A DNA stretch of 64,000 nucleotides from assembly GCF_001419985.1 (NCBI RefSeq), contig NZ_LJAL01000004.1:124001-188000 (forward strand). The letters are read 5' to 3'. The position numbers were made by a program, and so were the translations under genes. This DNA is from Loktanella sp. 5RATIMAR09. GTDB taxonomy: Bacteria > Pseudomonadota > Alphaproteobacteria > Rhodobacterales > Rhodobacteraceae. Below are positions 45,477-53,776 of the stretch, one piece after another (position 1 is the stretch's first letter; every line of letters begins with the position of its first letter). The notes beneath the pieces were generated by a model that saw nothing but the letters and a program-made list of their open reading frames with translations, did not search any database and was not told where the DNA came from.

Positions 45477-46289
45477 ATGCAAGAAAAGATGATCACTCGG
45501 CCAGACGGCACCAGCATTTATGCGCAAATGACGGGTCCTGCGAATGGACCAACGGTGGTGTTCTCGAACTCCTTGGGCACCACCATGCACCTGTGGGATG
45601 CGATCCTGCCCTTACTGCCCGAAGGGTTGCGGATTCTGCGCTATGACATGCGCGGACACGGACGCTCGGATGTGCCCGATGCGCCCTATACGATGGGCCA
45701 GTTGATCAGCGATGCCGAGGCGGTTTGCGATACCTTTGATGTGCGGGACGCGATGTTCGTGGGGCTGTCCGTCGGGGGCATGATCGCGCAAGGGCTGGCC
45801 GTGAAACGGCCCGATCTGATCCGCGCGCTGGTGCTGTCGAACACCGCGGCCAAAATCGGCAATCCCAAACTCTGGCAAGACAGGATCAGCTTTATCACCG
45901 CGAACGGTCTGGCTCCGACCTCGGACGAAATCATGCGCCGCTGGTTCGGGCGCGATTTTTACGGAACGCCGGAAATGACCCCATGGAAAGCAATGGTGGA
46001 GGCCACTTCGGTCGCGGGCTATACTGGCGTCTGTGCAGCCATTGCAGGCACCGATTTTTATACGCCGACCAGCGGGCTGCGCATCCCTGCGCTAGGGATT
46101 GCCGGAACGGAAGACGGCTCAACACCGCCCGATCTGGTACGTGAAACAACCGACCTGATCCCCGGCTCGAAATTCGCGCTGATCCGCAAAGCCGGCCACC
46201 TGCTCTGCGTTGAACAACCAGCGGAATTCGCGCAGCACCTGAGCGACTTTATATCGGCAACCGGCCATTTGCCCCCGCCAAACGGTTGA
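45477..46289 (+). CDS. pcaD: 3-oxoadipate enol-lactonase-like hydrolase
   Basis: A 270-residue alpha/beta hydrolase close to PcaD, which opens 3-oxoadipate enol-lactone in the beta-ketoadipate pathway. FSNSLGTTMHLWDAILPLLP, RYDMRGHGRSDVPDAPYTM, Ser98 in FVGLSVGGMIAQGLA and the final His in KAGHLLCVEQPAEFA are typical. No other pca gene is in the window, so aromatic degradation is only suggested. The start is uncertain: ATG 45477 is chosen, with GTG 45438 (overlapping the previous stop) or ATG 45489 possible. Confidence 0.8.
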   Translation: MQEKMITRPDGTSIYAQMTGPANGPTVVFSNSLGTTMHLWDAILPLLPEGLRILRYDMRGHGRSDVPDAPYTMGQLISDAEAVCDTFDVRDAMFVGLSVGGMIAQGLAVKRPDLIRALVLSNTAAKIGNPKLWQDRISFITANGLAPTSDEIMRRWFGRDFYGTPEMTPWKAMVEATSVAGYTGVCAAIAGTDFYTPTSGLRIPALGIAGTEDGSTPPDLVRETTDLIPGSKFALIRKAGHLLCVEQPAEFAQHLSDFISATGHLPPPNG

Positions 46290-46330
46290 TCCCGCTTGCA
46301 AACCCGACCGCGCAGTCTAATCCTGCGCGG

Positions 46331-47548
46331 ATGAACAAACGCCTCGCCGTCACCTTTATCTTCATCTCGGTCATGCTTGACAGTATGGGGATCGGGCTGA
46401 TCATGCCGGTGATGCCCGACCTGATCCAAGAGGTCGAAGGCCAAGGCATCGGCGGCGCGGCCGTCTGGGGCGGTATTCTTGCGACGATTTTTGCGGCGAT
46501 GCAGTTCCTTTTCGGGCCGACCTTGGGTAGCCTGTCGGACCGCTACGGGCGCAGGCCCATTCTCATCATCTCGCTGGTGATCATGGCTTTCAATTATGTG
46601 CTGATGGCGCTGGCCTTCACTATCTGGCTGTTGATCGTCGCGCGGGTGATCGGCGGGATCACGGCAGCAACACAATCAACCTCGGCGGCCTATATGGCCG
46701 ATATCTCAGCGCCCGAGGAAAAAGCCGCAAACTTTGGCCTGATCGGGGCGGCCTTCGGCGTGGGGTTTGTGCTGGGCCCGCTGATGGGCGGGGCGCTGGC
46801 GGAATTCGGCACACGCGCGCCGTTCTGGGCAGCAGCATTTCTGGCGATGAGCAACGCCATTTTTGGCTACTATGTTCTGCCCGAGAGCGTGACCGACCGC
46901 ATCCGCCGCCCCTTTGAATGGCGACGCGCAAATCCGCTTGGGGCATTTCGCAATATCGGTGGTTTGCCGGGCGTGAAGCGTCTTTTGTTGATCAGCTTTG
47001 TCTATACCATCGCCTTTTTCGTCTACCCGGGCGTCTGGGCCTATTTCGGCGCGGAACGCTTTGGCTGGGGGCCTGGCATGATCGGCCTGTCACTGGGAAT
47101 TTTCGGGATCGGCATCGCGGTTGTCCAAGGCCTGCTGATCCGGCCAATCCTCGAACGCATCGGCGAGCGCAAGGCTGTGATCCTTGGTCTGTCGGTTGAT
47201 GTGCTGGCCTTTGTCGCGCTGGGGTTCGTGACGCACGGATGGGTCGCGCTGGCGCTGACACCGCTCACGGCGCTGGGGTCGATCGCGGGGCCTGCACTAC
47301 AAGGGATCATGTCGCGCACTGCGGCAGATAACCAGCAGGGCGAATTGCAAGGCACAGTCAGTTCCATCAACGCGATTGCCACCATTGTCGCCCCGCTGAT
47401 GGTCACGCAGACCTTTTGGTTTTTCACCGACGGTCACGGCCCGGTCTATGCGCCCGGCGCGCCTTTCATTCTATCGGCGATCCTGACTATCGGCTGTATT
47501 GTGGTTTTTGTCCAAACCCCCCGGCCAAAGCGCGCTCGCGGCACATAA
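46331..47548 (+). CDS. MFS transporter, TetA/TCR family
   Basis: A 405-residue twelve-helix drug:proton antiporter-like protein. Motif A is clear (GSLSDRYGRRPILIISLV), helix 1 reads FIFISVMLDSMGIGLIMPVM with the Asp typical of TetA, and motif C-like LIGAAFGVGFVLGPLMGGAL follows in helix 5. The start ATG 46331 (MNKRLAVTF) is chosen over a longer frame. Tetracycline resistance should not be assumed; such chromosomal copies are common. Confidence 0.88.
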   Translation: MNKRLAVTFIFISVMLDSMGIGLIMPVMPDLIQEVEGQGIGGAAVWGGILATIFAAMQFLFGPTLGSLSDRYGRRPILIISLVIMAFNYVLMALAFTIWLLIVARVIGGITAATQSTSAAYMADISAPEEKAANFGLIGAAFGVGFVLGPLMGGALAEFGTRAPFWAAAFLAMSNAIFGYYVLPESVTDRIRRPFEWRRANPLGAFRNIGGLPGVKRLLLISFVYTIAFFVYPGVWAYFGAERFGWGPGMIGLSLGIFGIGIAVVQGLLIRPILERIGERKAVILGLSVDVLAFVALGFVTHGWVALALTPLTALGSIAGPALQGIMSRTAADNQQGELQGTVSSINAIATIVAPLMVTQTFWFFTDGHGPVYAPGAPFILSAILTIGCIVVFVQTPRPKRARGT

Positions 47549-47620
47549 CGTCGCGATCAGGCTTGCAAGACGCATCTGGCCAACGCAGGGTCGCACCAAA
47601 CAGGTTCCAAGGAGGCGTCC

Positions 47621-48700
47621 ATGCCAGAAATCAAAGCCGCCGTTTGCCGCCAGTTCGGCGCGCCGCTCACCATTGAAACAGTCACGCTTGCCGCCCCCGA
47701 AATGGGCGAGGTTGAGGTGACGCTGAAAGCCTGTGCCATCTGCCATTCCGACATTTCCTATATCGACGGCGGCTGGGGCGGCACCTTGCCTGCGGTCTAC
47801 GGGCACGAGGCCGCAGGTCACGTTACCGCAGTGGGCACAGGGGTGCGCGGTGTAGCGGTTGGCGATCCGGTCGTGGTGACGCTGATCCGCGCCTGCGGGA
47901 CCTGCCCTTCTTGCGCGGGGGGCAAACCCGTGGCCTGCGAAAGCGATATGGCCAGCGGTCCGCTCACGGGCGCAAATGGCGAGGCCTTGCATCAGGCGAT
48001 GAACACCGGCGGCTTTGCCGAACGTGTGGTCGTCGACCAAAGTCAGGTGGTGAAACTCTCCGACGGGATCGCAATGGAGGCGGCATCGCTGCTTGCCTGC
48101 GGCGTGATCACCGGCGTGGGTGCTGTGGTGAATGCGGCAGGCCTGCGGGCCGGACAAGACGTGGTGGTAATTGGTGCAGGCGGCGTCGGCCTCAACGCGA
48201 TCCAAGGGGCGCGTATCGCAGGCGCACGCCGGATTATCGCAGTGGATATGTCGGAAGAAAAGCTCGCCATTGCCAAGGAGTTCGGCGCGACCGACGGGGT
48301 GTTGGCCACCGCCGAGAAACCTTGGCGGATCGCGAAAAAGGCGATGGGGCGTGGGGCCGATGCGGTTTTCGTGACGGTGGGGGCGATACCGGCCTATGAC
48401 ACTGCGCCGCAATACCTTGCCAATGGCGGCAAGGTGATCATGGTCGGCATGCCCCATTCGGGTGCGATGTCCAGCTATGAGCCTGTGATGCTGGCGGCCA
48501 CCGGACAAGGCATGGTCGGGTCCAAAATGGGCGATGTTGTGATTGCGCGGGATATTCCGTGGATGGTTGATCTTTACGAACAAGGACGGCTGAAGCTGGA
48601 TGAGCTGATCTCGGGCCGGTGGTCGCTGGAGCAGATCAACGAGGCGATTGCAGACACCAAAACAGGATCGGCCAAGCGCAACGTCATTGTCTTTGACTGA
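47621..48700 (+). CDS. Zinc-dependent alcohol dehydrogenase (MDR family)
   Basis: A 359-residue medium-chain dehydrogenase. Catalytic zinc ligands Cys41 (CAICHSDIS) and His62-Glu63 (YGHEAAGHV) and the structural zinc Cys cluster (ACGTCPSCAGGKPVAC) are present; the NAD fold is VVVIGAGGVGLNAIQGARIA with Asp in AVDMSEEKLA, favouring NAD over NADP. AAGGAGG lies five bases before the ATG. The substrate is unknown. A REP-like palindrome follows at 48714. Confidence 0.92.
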   Translation: MPEIKAAVCRQFGAPLTIETVTLAAPEMGEVEVTLKACAICHSDISYIDGGWGGTLPAVYGHEAAGHVTAVGTGVRGVAVGDPVVVTLIRACGTCPSCAGGKPVACESDMASGPLTGANGEALHQAMNTGGFAERVVVDQSQVVKLSDGIAMEAASLLACGVITGVGAVVNAAGLRAGQDVVVIGAGGVGLNAIQGARIAGARRIIAVDMSEEKLAIAKEFGATDGVLATAEKPWRIAKKAMGRGADAVFVTVGAIPAYDTAPQYLANGGKVIMVGMPHSGAMSSYEPVMLAATGQGMVGSKMGDVVIARDIPWMVDLYEQGRLKLDELISGRWSLEQINEAIADTKTGSAKRNVIVFD

Positions 48701-48713
48701 TAGAAGCCAACCC

Positions 48714-48739
48714 GTAAGGTGGATCAGGATCCACCCTAC
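48714..48739. repeat. REP-like palindrome upstream of the enolase-superfamily gene
   Basis: GTAAGGTGGATC-ag-GATCCACCCTAC with one mismatch, 13 bases after the alcohol dehydrogenase stop and 24 bases before the next ATG. It is the only copy found between two genes pointing the same way on the plus strand. Confidence 0.88.
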
Positions 48740-48763
48740 CTTACCCGCGGGACGCACACAGAC

Positions 48764-49993
48764 ATGAAGCTTGCCGATCTTGATATCATCGTTACGGCCC
48801 CACCTGCCCCCGGTTGGGGCGGGCGCTATTGGATTATTCCCAAGGTGACGACCGATACGGGCGTTGTCGGCTACGGCGAATGTTATGCGTCTTCCGTCGG
48901 ACCCGAGGCGATGAAAGCGGTGATCACGGACGTCTTCGCGCGCCACATGGCAGGCGAGAACCCCGAAAACATCGAACTGATGTTCCGCCGCGTCTATTCA
49001 TCCGGCTTCACTCAGCGTCCTGACCTGTCGGTGATCGGCGCATGGTCCGGGCTGGAAATGGCGTGCTGGGATATCTTGGGCAAAGACCGCGACCGGCCTG
49101 TCCATGCCCTGATCGGCGGGCGCATGAACGACCGTATCCGCGCCTATACCTACCTCTATCCGCGCCCCGACCATCCGCTGCCTGATTTCTGGTCCAGCGC
49201 TGATATGGCCGCCGAAGTCGCGCTGGATATGGTCGAAAAAGGCTATACGGCAATCAAGTTTGACCCCGCAGGCCCCTATACGATCCGTGGCGGGCATATG
49301 CCTGCGATGTATGACATTTCGCTCTCGGTCGCTTTCTGCAAAGCGATCCGCGACGCCATCGGTGACCGCGCGGACCTTTTGTTCGGCACCCATGGGCAGT
49401 TCAGCACCGGCGGGGCAATCCGGTTGGCCAAAGCGATCGAAGCCTATAGCCCCTTGTGGTACGAAGAACCCATTCCCCCCGATAACGTCAACCAGATGGC
49501 GCGTGTTGCGAGCGCCACCAGCATTCCCATCGCCACCGGTGAACGGCTGACGACCAAGGCCGAGTTTGCCCCTGTTCTGCGGGCAGGTGCCGCGTCAATC
49601 CTGCAACCGGCACTGGGCCGCGCAGGCGGCATCTGGGAAACCAAGAAGATCGCCGCCATGGCCGAGGTCTATAACGCGCAAATCGCCCCGCACCTTTATG
49701 CGGGTCCGGTAGAATGGGCCGCCAACATTCAACTTGCCGCATCAATCCCGAATATCCTTATGGCAGAGACGATAGAGACACCGTTCCACAACGACCTGAT
49801 CAAAGGCGGCATTGCGGTCGAAGACGGCTACATCGAAGTGCCCAACACCCCCGGCCTTGGTATCGATTTTGACGAAGACCTCGCCCGCGCGCACCCCTAT
49901 GAGGGCGACGGGCTGCATCTGCAAATGCAGGACGCGCCAATCGGGTATCACGACGTCAACAATTTTGGTGGCGGTGCGCCGGTCAAGAGGTAG
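48764..49993 (+). CDS. Mandelate racemase/muconate lactonizing enzyme family protein
   Basis: A 409-residue enolase-superfamily enzyme: an N-terminal capping domain (to about residue 130) and a TIM barrel. YTAIKFDPAG, LWYEEPIPPDNVNQMARVA and PIATGERLTTKAEFAPVLR carry expected acid/base and metal residues; the usual first metal Asp region reads LLFGTHGQFSTGG, a form seen in some sugar-acid dehydratases of the family. The likely reaction is dehydration or cycloisomerisation of an acid sugar. The start ATG 48764 (MKLADLDIIV) avoids reading through the REP element. Confidence 0.86.
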   Translation: MKLADLDIIVTAPPAPGWGGRYWIIPKVTTDTGVVGYGECYASSVGPEAMKAVITDVFARHMAGENPENIELMFRRVYSSGFTQRPDLSVIGAWSGLEMACWDILGKDRDRPVHALIGGRMNDRIRAYTYLYPRPDHPLPDFWSSADMAAEVALDMVEKGYTAIKFDPAGPYTIRGGHMPAMYDISLSVAFCKAIRDAIGDRADLLFGTHGQFSTGGAIRLAKAIEAYSPLWYEEPIPPDNVNQMARVASATSIPIATGERLTTKAEFAPVLRAGAASILQPALGRAGGIWETKKIAAMAEVYNAQIAPHLYAGPVEWAANIQLAASIPNILMAETIETPFHNDLIKGGIAVEDGYIEVPNTPGLGIDFDEDLARAHPYEGDGLHLQMQDAPIGYHDVNNFGGGAPVKR

Positions 49994-50069
49994 GCGTCGC
50001 ACGACATTATTGACGCAGATCGCAAGAAGGTCTGCTTTGCGCCCAAACCGGGCGCTGCGAGAGCGTTTT

Positions 50070-50097
50070 TTGTCCAACGGCACAATTGGACTATATT
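50070..50097 (+). promoter_or_regulatory. Predicted promoter with internal dyad before the DUF4399 gene
   Basis: TTGTCC (50070-50075), 16 bases, TATATT (50092-50097). Between and overlapping them is GTCCAA-N8-TTGGAC (50072-50091), so a dimeric regulator bound there would cover the core promoter. The leader to the ATG is about 35 bases. Confidence 0.5.
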
Positions 50098-50136
50098 ACG
50101 CTTCGTGGGCACATCGCCCATTTTTGGGAGGTAAAA

Positions 50137-50565
50137 ATGAAGAACTTATTTATCGCTACCACATTAGGACTTCTGATCTCGGGGGCCGCGTTTGCCGATG
50201 CACACCGGAGCCCCGCACCCGAAGGTGCCAGCGCGTACATCGTTTCACCGGCAGATGGATCAACGGTGTCCAATCCGGTGACCATCGTTTTCGGTTTGGC
50301 GGGTATGGGCATCGCTCCGGCCGGAACGGAAGTGGACAATACAGGCCACCATCATCTGCTCATCAACACTGATCCCAGCCAGCTGGACATGGATTCCGGA
50401 CTCCCCGCGACCGATGAGATCGTCCATTTCGGCGGCGGCCAGACGCAGGTGACCAAAGAGCTGCCGGCAGGAACGCACACGCTCCAACTCTTGCTTGGTG
50501 ATTGGAGCCATGTGCCACACAACCCGCCTGTGATGAGCGAGGTCATTACAATCACTGTGAACTGA
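50137..50565 (+). CDS. Secreted DUF4399 domain protein
   Basis: A 142-residue precursor with a signal peptide (MKNLFIATTLGLLISGAAFA). The rest is one DUF4399 domain: YIVSPADGSTVSNPVTIVFG, the His-rich TGHHHLLIN and the end GTHTLQLLLGDWSHVPHNPP. The His cluster suggests metal binding, but the family has no known function. GGAGG lies five bases before the ATG at 50137; seventeen upstream codons are rejected. Confidence 0.85.
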   Translation: MKNLFIATTLGLLISGAAFADAHRSPAPEGASAYIVSPADGSTVSNPVTIVFGLAGMGIAPAGTEVDNTGHHHLLINTDPSQLDMDSGLPATDEIVHFGGGQTQVTKELPAGTHTLQLLLGDWSHVPHNPPVMSEVITITVN

Positions 50566-50730
50566 GCCGGCTGCGCCATCGCGGCCTTCAGCCTAGCAGA
50601 CGGAGCGGAGTAATCCGCTTCGTCCCCATCGCGGGCAAAGTTCTAGGTCTCTACAGACGGCAAGGCGTGCCCAATCCAAGATAGGCCGCACACGGATGCG
50701 TGCACATGCACCAAGGCGCGGCTGTCGGTG

Positions 50731-51084
50731 TTATCCCTCATGGACGACGTTGAATCCCCCCATGATAAGGCGCTTACCATCAAAGGGCATCGGCATTGCA
50801 TCCGGGGCCATGCGCGGATCTTGCATTGCCGCGCTCCAGCCGGCGTCGCGTGCTGCTTTGTCCGGCCAAGCGACCCAGGAGAAGACGATAATTTCGCCGG
50901 GTGCGGCTTTCACGGCCATCGGCATGGATGTCACCTCACCATCGGGGACGTCATCGCCCCAACAATCGACAACCGAGGTTGCGCCGTGTTCCTTGAATAC
51001 TTCGGTCATTGCGCGCGAGAAGGCGATGAAGTCGTCCTTCTTGGTCTCCGGCACGGCGCATATCATTCCATCAACGTAGCCCAC
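50731..51084 (-). CDS. DUF1428 family protein
   Basis: A 117-residue alpha/beta barrel-type small protein of DUF1428: MGYVDGMICAVPETKKDDFI, the core VVDCWGDDVPDGEVTSMPMA, FSWVAWPDKAARDAGW and MPFDGKRLIMGGF. The start is GTG at 51084, six bases after AAAGGAG. It is a single gene with no informative neighbours. Function unknown. Confidence 0.9.
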   Translation of the reverse strand: MGYVDGMICAVPETKKDDFIAFSRAMTEVFKEHGATSVVDCWGDDVPDGEVTSMPMAVKAAPGEIIVFSWVAWPDKAARDAGWSAAMQDPRMAPDAMPMPFDGKRLIMGGFNVVHEG

Positions 51085-51334
51085 AGTACTCTCCTTTTGT
51101 CACTTGCTTTACAGCTTTTAGTTCTTGGAAATCGCTGTTTCCGCAGATCATTGCGAAAACCTGTTCGTCGTCTGCGTGATGATAGCACGTTGGCCGGTTT
51201 GAGTCTGCATCATCCACATAACAGACAATGTTCTGACCTCTGCGGGGGCTTTGCGCAACGCGACCCTCTCCCTCAGCGCGGGTCTCCAACGCAGGAACAC
51301 GGCTCTTTCCAAGCCTTGATCCCTCCCTTATCAT

Positions 51335-51347
51335 TGAACTGCGTTCA
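51335..51347. promoter_or_regulatory. TGAAC-N3-GTTCA dyad before tetR (site 1)
   Basis: TGAACTGCGTTCA, 16 bases before the tetR ATG. Identical half-sites recur at 51966 and 52024 around the pspA promoter, pointing to autoregulation by the adjacent TetR protein. Confidence 0.7.
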
Positions 51348-51363
51348 TTAAAGTGAGGGGCCG

Positions 51364-51963
51364 ATGGCAACGAAAACAGAAATCCGCAGACAGGAACTCC
51401 GCGACAAGCTGATCGTGATTGCCGAACGCACCATTGCGCAAAACGGCCTGTCCGCCTTGCGTGCCCGTGATCTGGCGGGCGAGGCAGGCTGCGCTGTGGG
51501 AGCGATCTACAACGTCTTTGGTGACCTCACGGATCTGACACTCGCCGTCAATGCCCGCACCTTTCACCGCCTTGGCGCGGAAGTTGCCGAAGCATTGGCC
51601 GCAGCCCCCGAGGACCCCGTCGAACAACTGGTCGTCATGGCACAGGCCTATCATCACTTTGCAGCAAGCAATCACCTGAGCTGGCGCGCGCTTTTTGACG
51701 TCGAACGCCCTGCGGGCGAGGCAGCACCCGATTGGTACCTTGCCGAAATGGGGCAGCTTTTCACCTATATCTCTGATCCGCTTGCCGTGATCTTTCCGGA
51801 GCGGGAAGCCGAGGAACTTGCACTTTTGACCCGCGCGCTCTTTTCCTCGGTACATGGAATCGTGCTGTTGGGGTTGGACGAGGCAAGCGCAGGCGTGTCC
51901 ACGGGCAAGATCGACCACATGATCGCCCTTGTTTTACGGCAATTCACCGCCTCCCGAAAATAA
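51364..51963 (+). CDS. TetR-family regulator, predicted controller of the pspA operon
   Basis: A 199-residue TetR/AcrR repressor. The N-terminal helix-turn-helix spans about residues 10-58 (LIVIAERTIAQNGLSALRAR, then DLAGEAGCAVGAIYNVFGDL); the remainder is the helical ligand and dimer domain. GAGGGG lies just before the ATG. Three copies of TGAAC-N3-GTTCA flank this gene and the next promoter, so it very probably represses itself and pspA. The inducing signal is unknown; lipids or hydrophobic compounds are typical for the family. Confidence 0.85.
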   Translation: MATKTEIRRQELRDKLIVIAERTIAQNGLSALRARDLAGEAGCAVGAIYNVFGDLTDLTLAVNARTFHRLGAEVAEALAAAPEDPVEQLVVMAQAYHHFAASNHLSWRALFDVERPAGEAAPDWYLAEMGQLFTYISDPLAVIFPEREAEELALLTRALFSSVHGIVLLGLDEASAGVSTGKIDHMIALVLRQFTASRK

Positions 51964-51965
51964 TT

Positions 51966-51978
51966 TGAACATTGTTCA
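51966..51978. promoter_or_regulatory. TGAAC-N3-GTTCA dyad upstream of the pspA -35 (site 2)
   Basis: TGAACATTGTTCA, three bases after the tetR stop; one further T/A pair extends the dyad. It ends nine bases before the predicted -35 hexamer of pspA. Confidence 0.72.
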
Positions 51979-51987
51979 ATTTTTGTC

Positions 51988-52016
51988 TTGCAAGCGCAAG
52001 GCTGACTCGTTATCTC
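51988..52016 (+). promoter_or_regulatory. Predicted sigma70 promoter of pspA
   Basis: TTGCAA (51988-51993), exactly 17 bases, TATCTC (52011-52016). It lies between operator-like sites 2 and 3; site 3 covers the expected start point near 52023. Confidence 0.6.
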
Positions 52017-52023
52017 TATTTTA

Positions 52024-52036
52024 TGAACAGTGTTCA
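52024..52036. promoter_or_regulatory. TGAAC-N3-GTTCA dyad at the pspA start point (site 3)
   Basis: TGAACAGTGTTCA, seven bases after the predicted -10 and 26 bases before the pspA ATG, a classical repressor position. Confidence 0.72.
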
Positions 52037-52062
52037 CGCACTGAAACGAAACGGAGAAACAG

Positions 52063-52743
52063 ATGTTCAAGACACTTGCTACGCTCATCAACGGCCAGAA
52101 TGCCCGCGCAGAGGATCGCGTCCGTGATGCCTTTGCGATCGAGCTGATCGACCAGAAAATTCGCGAAAGCGAGGCCAGCTTGCGCGCAGCCAAAGCCACG
52201 CTTGCAAGCCTGATCCAGCGCCAGCGGTCAGAGGAAAAGCAATATGCGGGCCTGAAAAACCGCATCAGCGATCTGACCAAACGCGCCAAGGAAGCACTGG
52301 ACAACGACCGCGAAGATCTGGCTACAGAGGCCGCCCGCGCGATTGCCAATATGGAAAACGAACTGGCCGTCCGCAGCGAAACCCTTGATCGTCTTGATCA
52401 AAAGGTCGTCCGCCTGCGCACGTCGATCGAAAGCGGGCACCGCCGGATCATCGACCTCAAGCAAGGGGCTATTCAGGCCCGCGCGGTCCGTCGTGAGCAG
52501 AATATCCAGATGCAGATGACGAAAACAGGTGTGCAACACGGCAGCGTCGAAGAGGCCGAAGAATTGATCGCCCGCGTCCTGGGCCGCGACGACCCCTTCG
52601 AGCGCAGCGAAATTCTGGCGGACATCAACCGCGATCTGGAAGGCGGCAACCTCACCGACCGCATGGCAGACGCAGGTTTCGGCAGCGCCACACGCACCAC
52701 AGCCGATGATGTACTCGCGCGCCTCAAGTCATCCAAGAAGTAA
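52063..52743 (+). CDS. pspA: PspA/IM30-family membrane-stress protein
   Basis: A 226-residue, almost wholly helical coiled-coil protein of the PspA/Vipp1 superfamily, which forms ESCRT-III-like assemblies that support damaged inner membranes. The N-terminal helix (MFKTLATLINGQNARAEDRV) is the membrane contact; SLIQRQRSEEKQYAGLKNRI, RAKEALDNDREDLATEAARA and VRLRTSIESGHRRIIDLKQG are the hairpin helices. The C-terminal part (RDDPFERSEILADINRDLEG) is like that of PspA proteins paired with YiaA-type partners. GGAG precedes the ATG. No pspB, pspC or pspF is nearby; control appears to be by the adjacent TetR protein. Confidence 0.9.
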   Translation: MFKTLATLINGQNARAEDRVRDAFAIELIDQKIRESEASLRAAKATLASLIQRQRSEEKQYAGLKNRISDLTKRAKEALDNDREDLATEAARAIANMENELAVRSETLDRLDQKVVRLRTSIESGHRRIIDLKQGAIQARAVRREQNIQMQMTKTGVQHGSVEEAEELIARVLGRDDPFERSEILADINRDLEGGNLTDRMADAGFGSATRTTADDVLARLKSSKK

Positions 52744-52778
52744 ATCAAACACCTCAATTCACAAAAAAGGACAGACAA

Positions 52779-53057
52779 ATGCTTAAGAATAATTCGGACA
52801 ACGCCCTGATCATGACAGTCAACCTGCTTGGCGTGGTCATCGCCTACGGCATGCTTGGCATCTCGCTGTGGCTGTCCACCGATGTGCCGCTGTCGACCAA
52901 AGGTTTCTGGGCCATCTCGGTCATGATGCTGACGCTCTCGCTGGTGAACTTTGTCAAATACCGCTTTGACGAACGCATGGCCGAGGACCGCATCCAGCGC
53001 ATCGAAGACGCCCGCAACGAAAAGCTGCTGGAAGACTACGTCGGCGAAAACCGCTGA
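52779..53057 (+). CDS. YiaA/YiaB-like two-helix membrane protein
   Basis: A 92-residue protein with two predicted helices (about 10-31 and 43-60; MTVNLLGVVIAYGMLGISLW and GFWAISVMMLTLSLVNFVKY) and a charged C-terminal helix. The S-T-K-G-F-W turn and loop resemble the YiaA/YiaB domain. AAAGGA lies eight bases before the ATG, 36 bases after pspA, so the pair is co-transcribed and ends at a strong terminator. It may anchor PspA to the membrane; that is inference. Confidence 0.75.
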   Translation: MLKNNSDNALIMTVNLLGVVIAYGMLGISLWLSTDVPLSTKGFWAISVMMLTLSLVNFVKYRFDERMAEDRIQRIEDARNEKLLEDYVGENR

Positions 53058-53065
53058 TCACCCCC

Positions 53066-53104
53066 GCCCTGCCCCTGATCAGGGGCAGGGCTTTGCCCTT
53101 TTCA
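53066..53104 (+). terminator. Intrinsic terminator after the pspA-yiaA pair
   Basis: A 26-base perfect dyad (arms GCCCTGCCCCTGA and complement, 53066-53091) followed by TTTGCCCTTTTC. It should end most transcription before the acyltransferase gene, so that gene may rely on read-through or a separate start. Confidence 0.85.
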
Positions 53105-53134
53105 AAATCCGCGCCCTGCGCCAGAGTTAATCCC

Positions 53135-53776
53135 ATGAAATTCTTACGCCAGTTCGCAGCCCGCATCGTCGGCCAATCCATCCGCATCTTCGCGCGCGCA
53201 ATCACGGCCGTGCGGGCGGAATGGAAGGGGATTGAACCGGTCCCGCGCCAGCGCGTCTATTTTGCCAACCACACCAGCAACGCCGATATGCCGATGATCT
53301 GGTCGGTCCTGCCCCCCGCACTGCGCCGCACGGTCCGCCCCGTGGCCGCCGCTGATTACTGGCTGAAAAACAAACTGCGCGCCTTTGTTGGGCCCGAGGT
53401 CTTCAATTGCGTGCTGGTCGACCGCCGCCCCGAGGTGAAAGACAAACCGATGGACAAGATCATCGCCGCCCTCGATGAAGGATCGTCGCTGATCATCTTT
53501 CCCGAAGGCAACCGCAATATGACCGAGGACCCGTTGCTGCCCTTCAAGGCGGGGCTCTACAATATGGGTGTCGCGCGACCGGATGTTGATCTTGTCCCCA
53601 CATGGGTGGCCAACCTGACCGAAATCATGCCCAAGGGCGAGGTGATCCCCCTGCCGCTGATTTGCACTGTCACCTTTGGCGAGCCGATCCACGTGCACCC
53701 CGGCGAAAGCAAGGACGACTTCCTGAAGCGGGCCTCTGACGCCTTGCTCGCCCAACGGCCCGAGGCCCACAAATGA
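53135..53776 (+). CDS. plsC: 1-acyl-glycerol-3-phosphate acyltransferase (PlsC-like)
   Basis: A 213-residue PlsC-type acyltransferase making phosphatidic acid. The HX4D motif is NHTSNAD, and the substrate-binding FPEGNR appears in SLIIFPEGNRNMTEDPLLPF. One N-terminal amphipathic or membrane helix is likely. The start ATG 53135 (MKFLRQFAARIVGQ) is chosen over a longer frame passing through the terminator. It overlaps the CdsA-like gene by four bases, so precursor and CDP activation steps are coupled. Confidence 0.9.
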   Translation: MKFLRQFAARIVGQSIRIFARAITAVRAEWKGIEPVPRQRVYFANHTSNADMPMIWSVLPPALRRTVRPVAAADYWLKNKLRAFVGPEVFNCVLVDRRPEVKDKPMDKIIAALDEGSSLIIFPEGNRNMTEDPLLPFKAGLYNMGVARPDVDLVPTWVANLTEIMPKGEVIPLPLICTVTFGEPIHVHPGESKDDFLKRASDALLAQRPEAHK

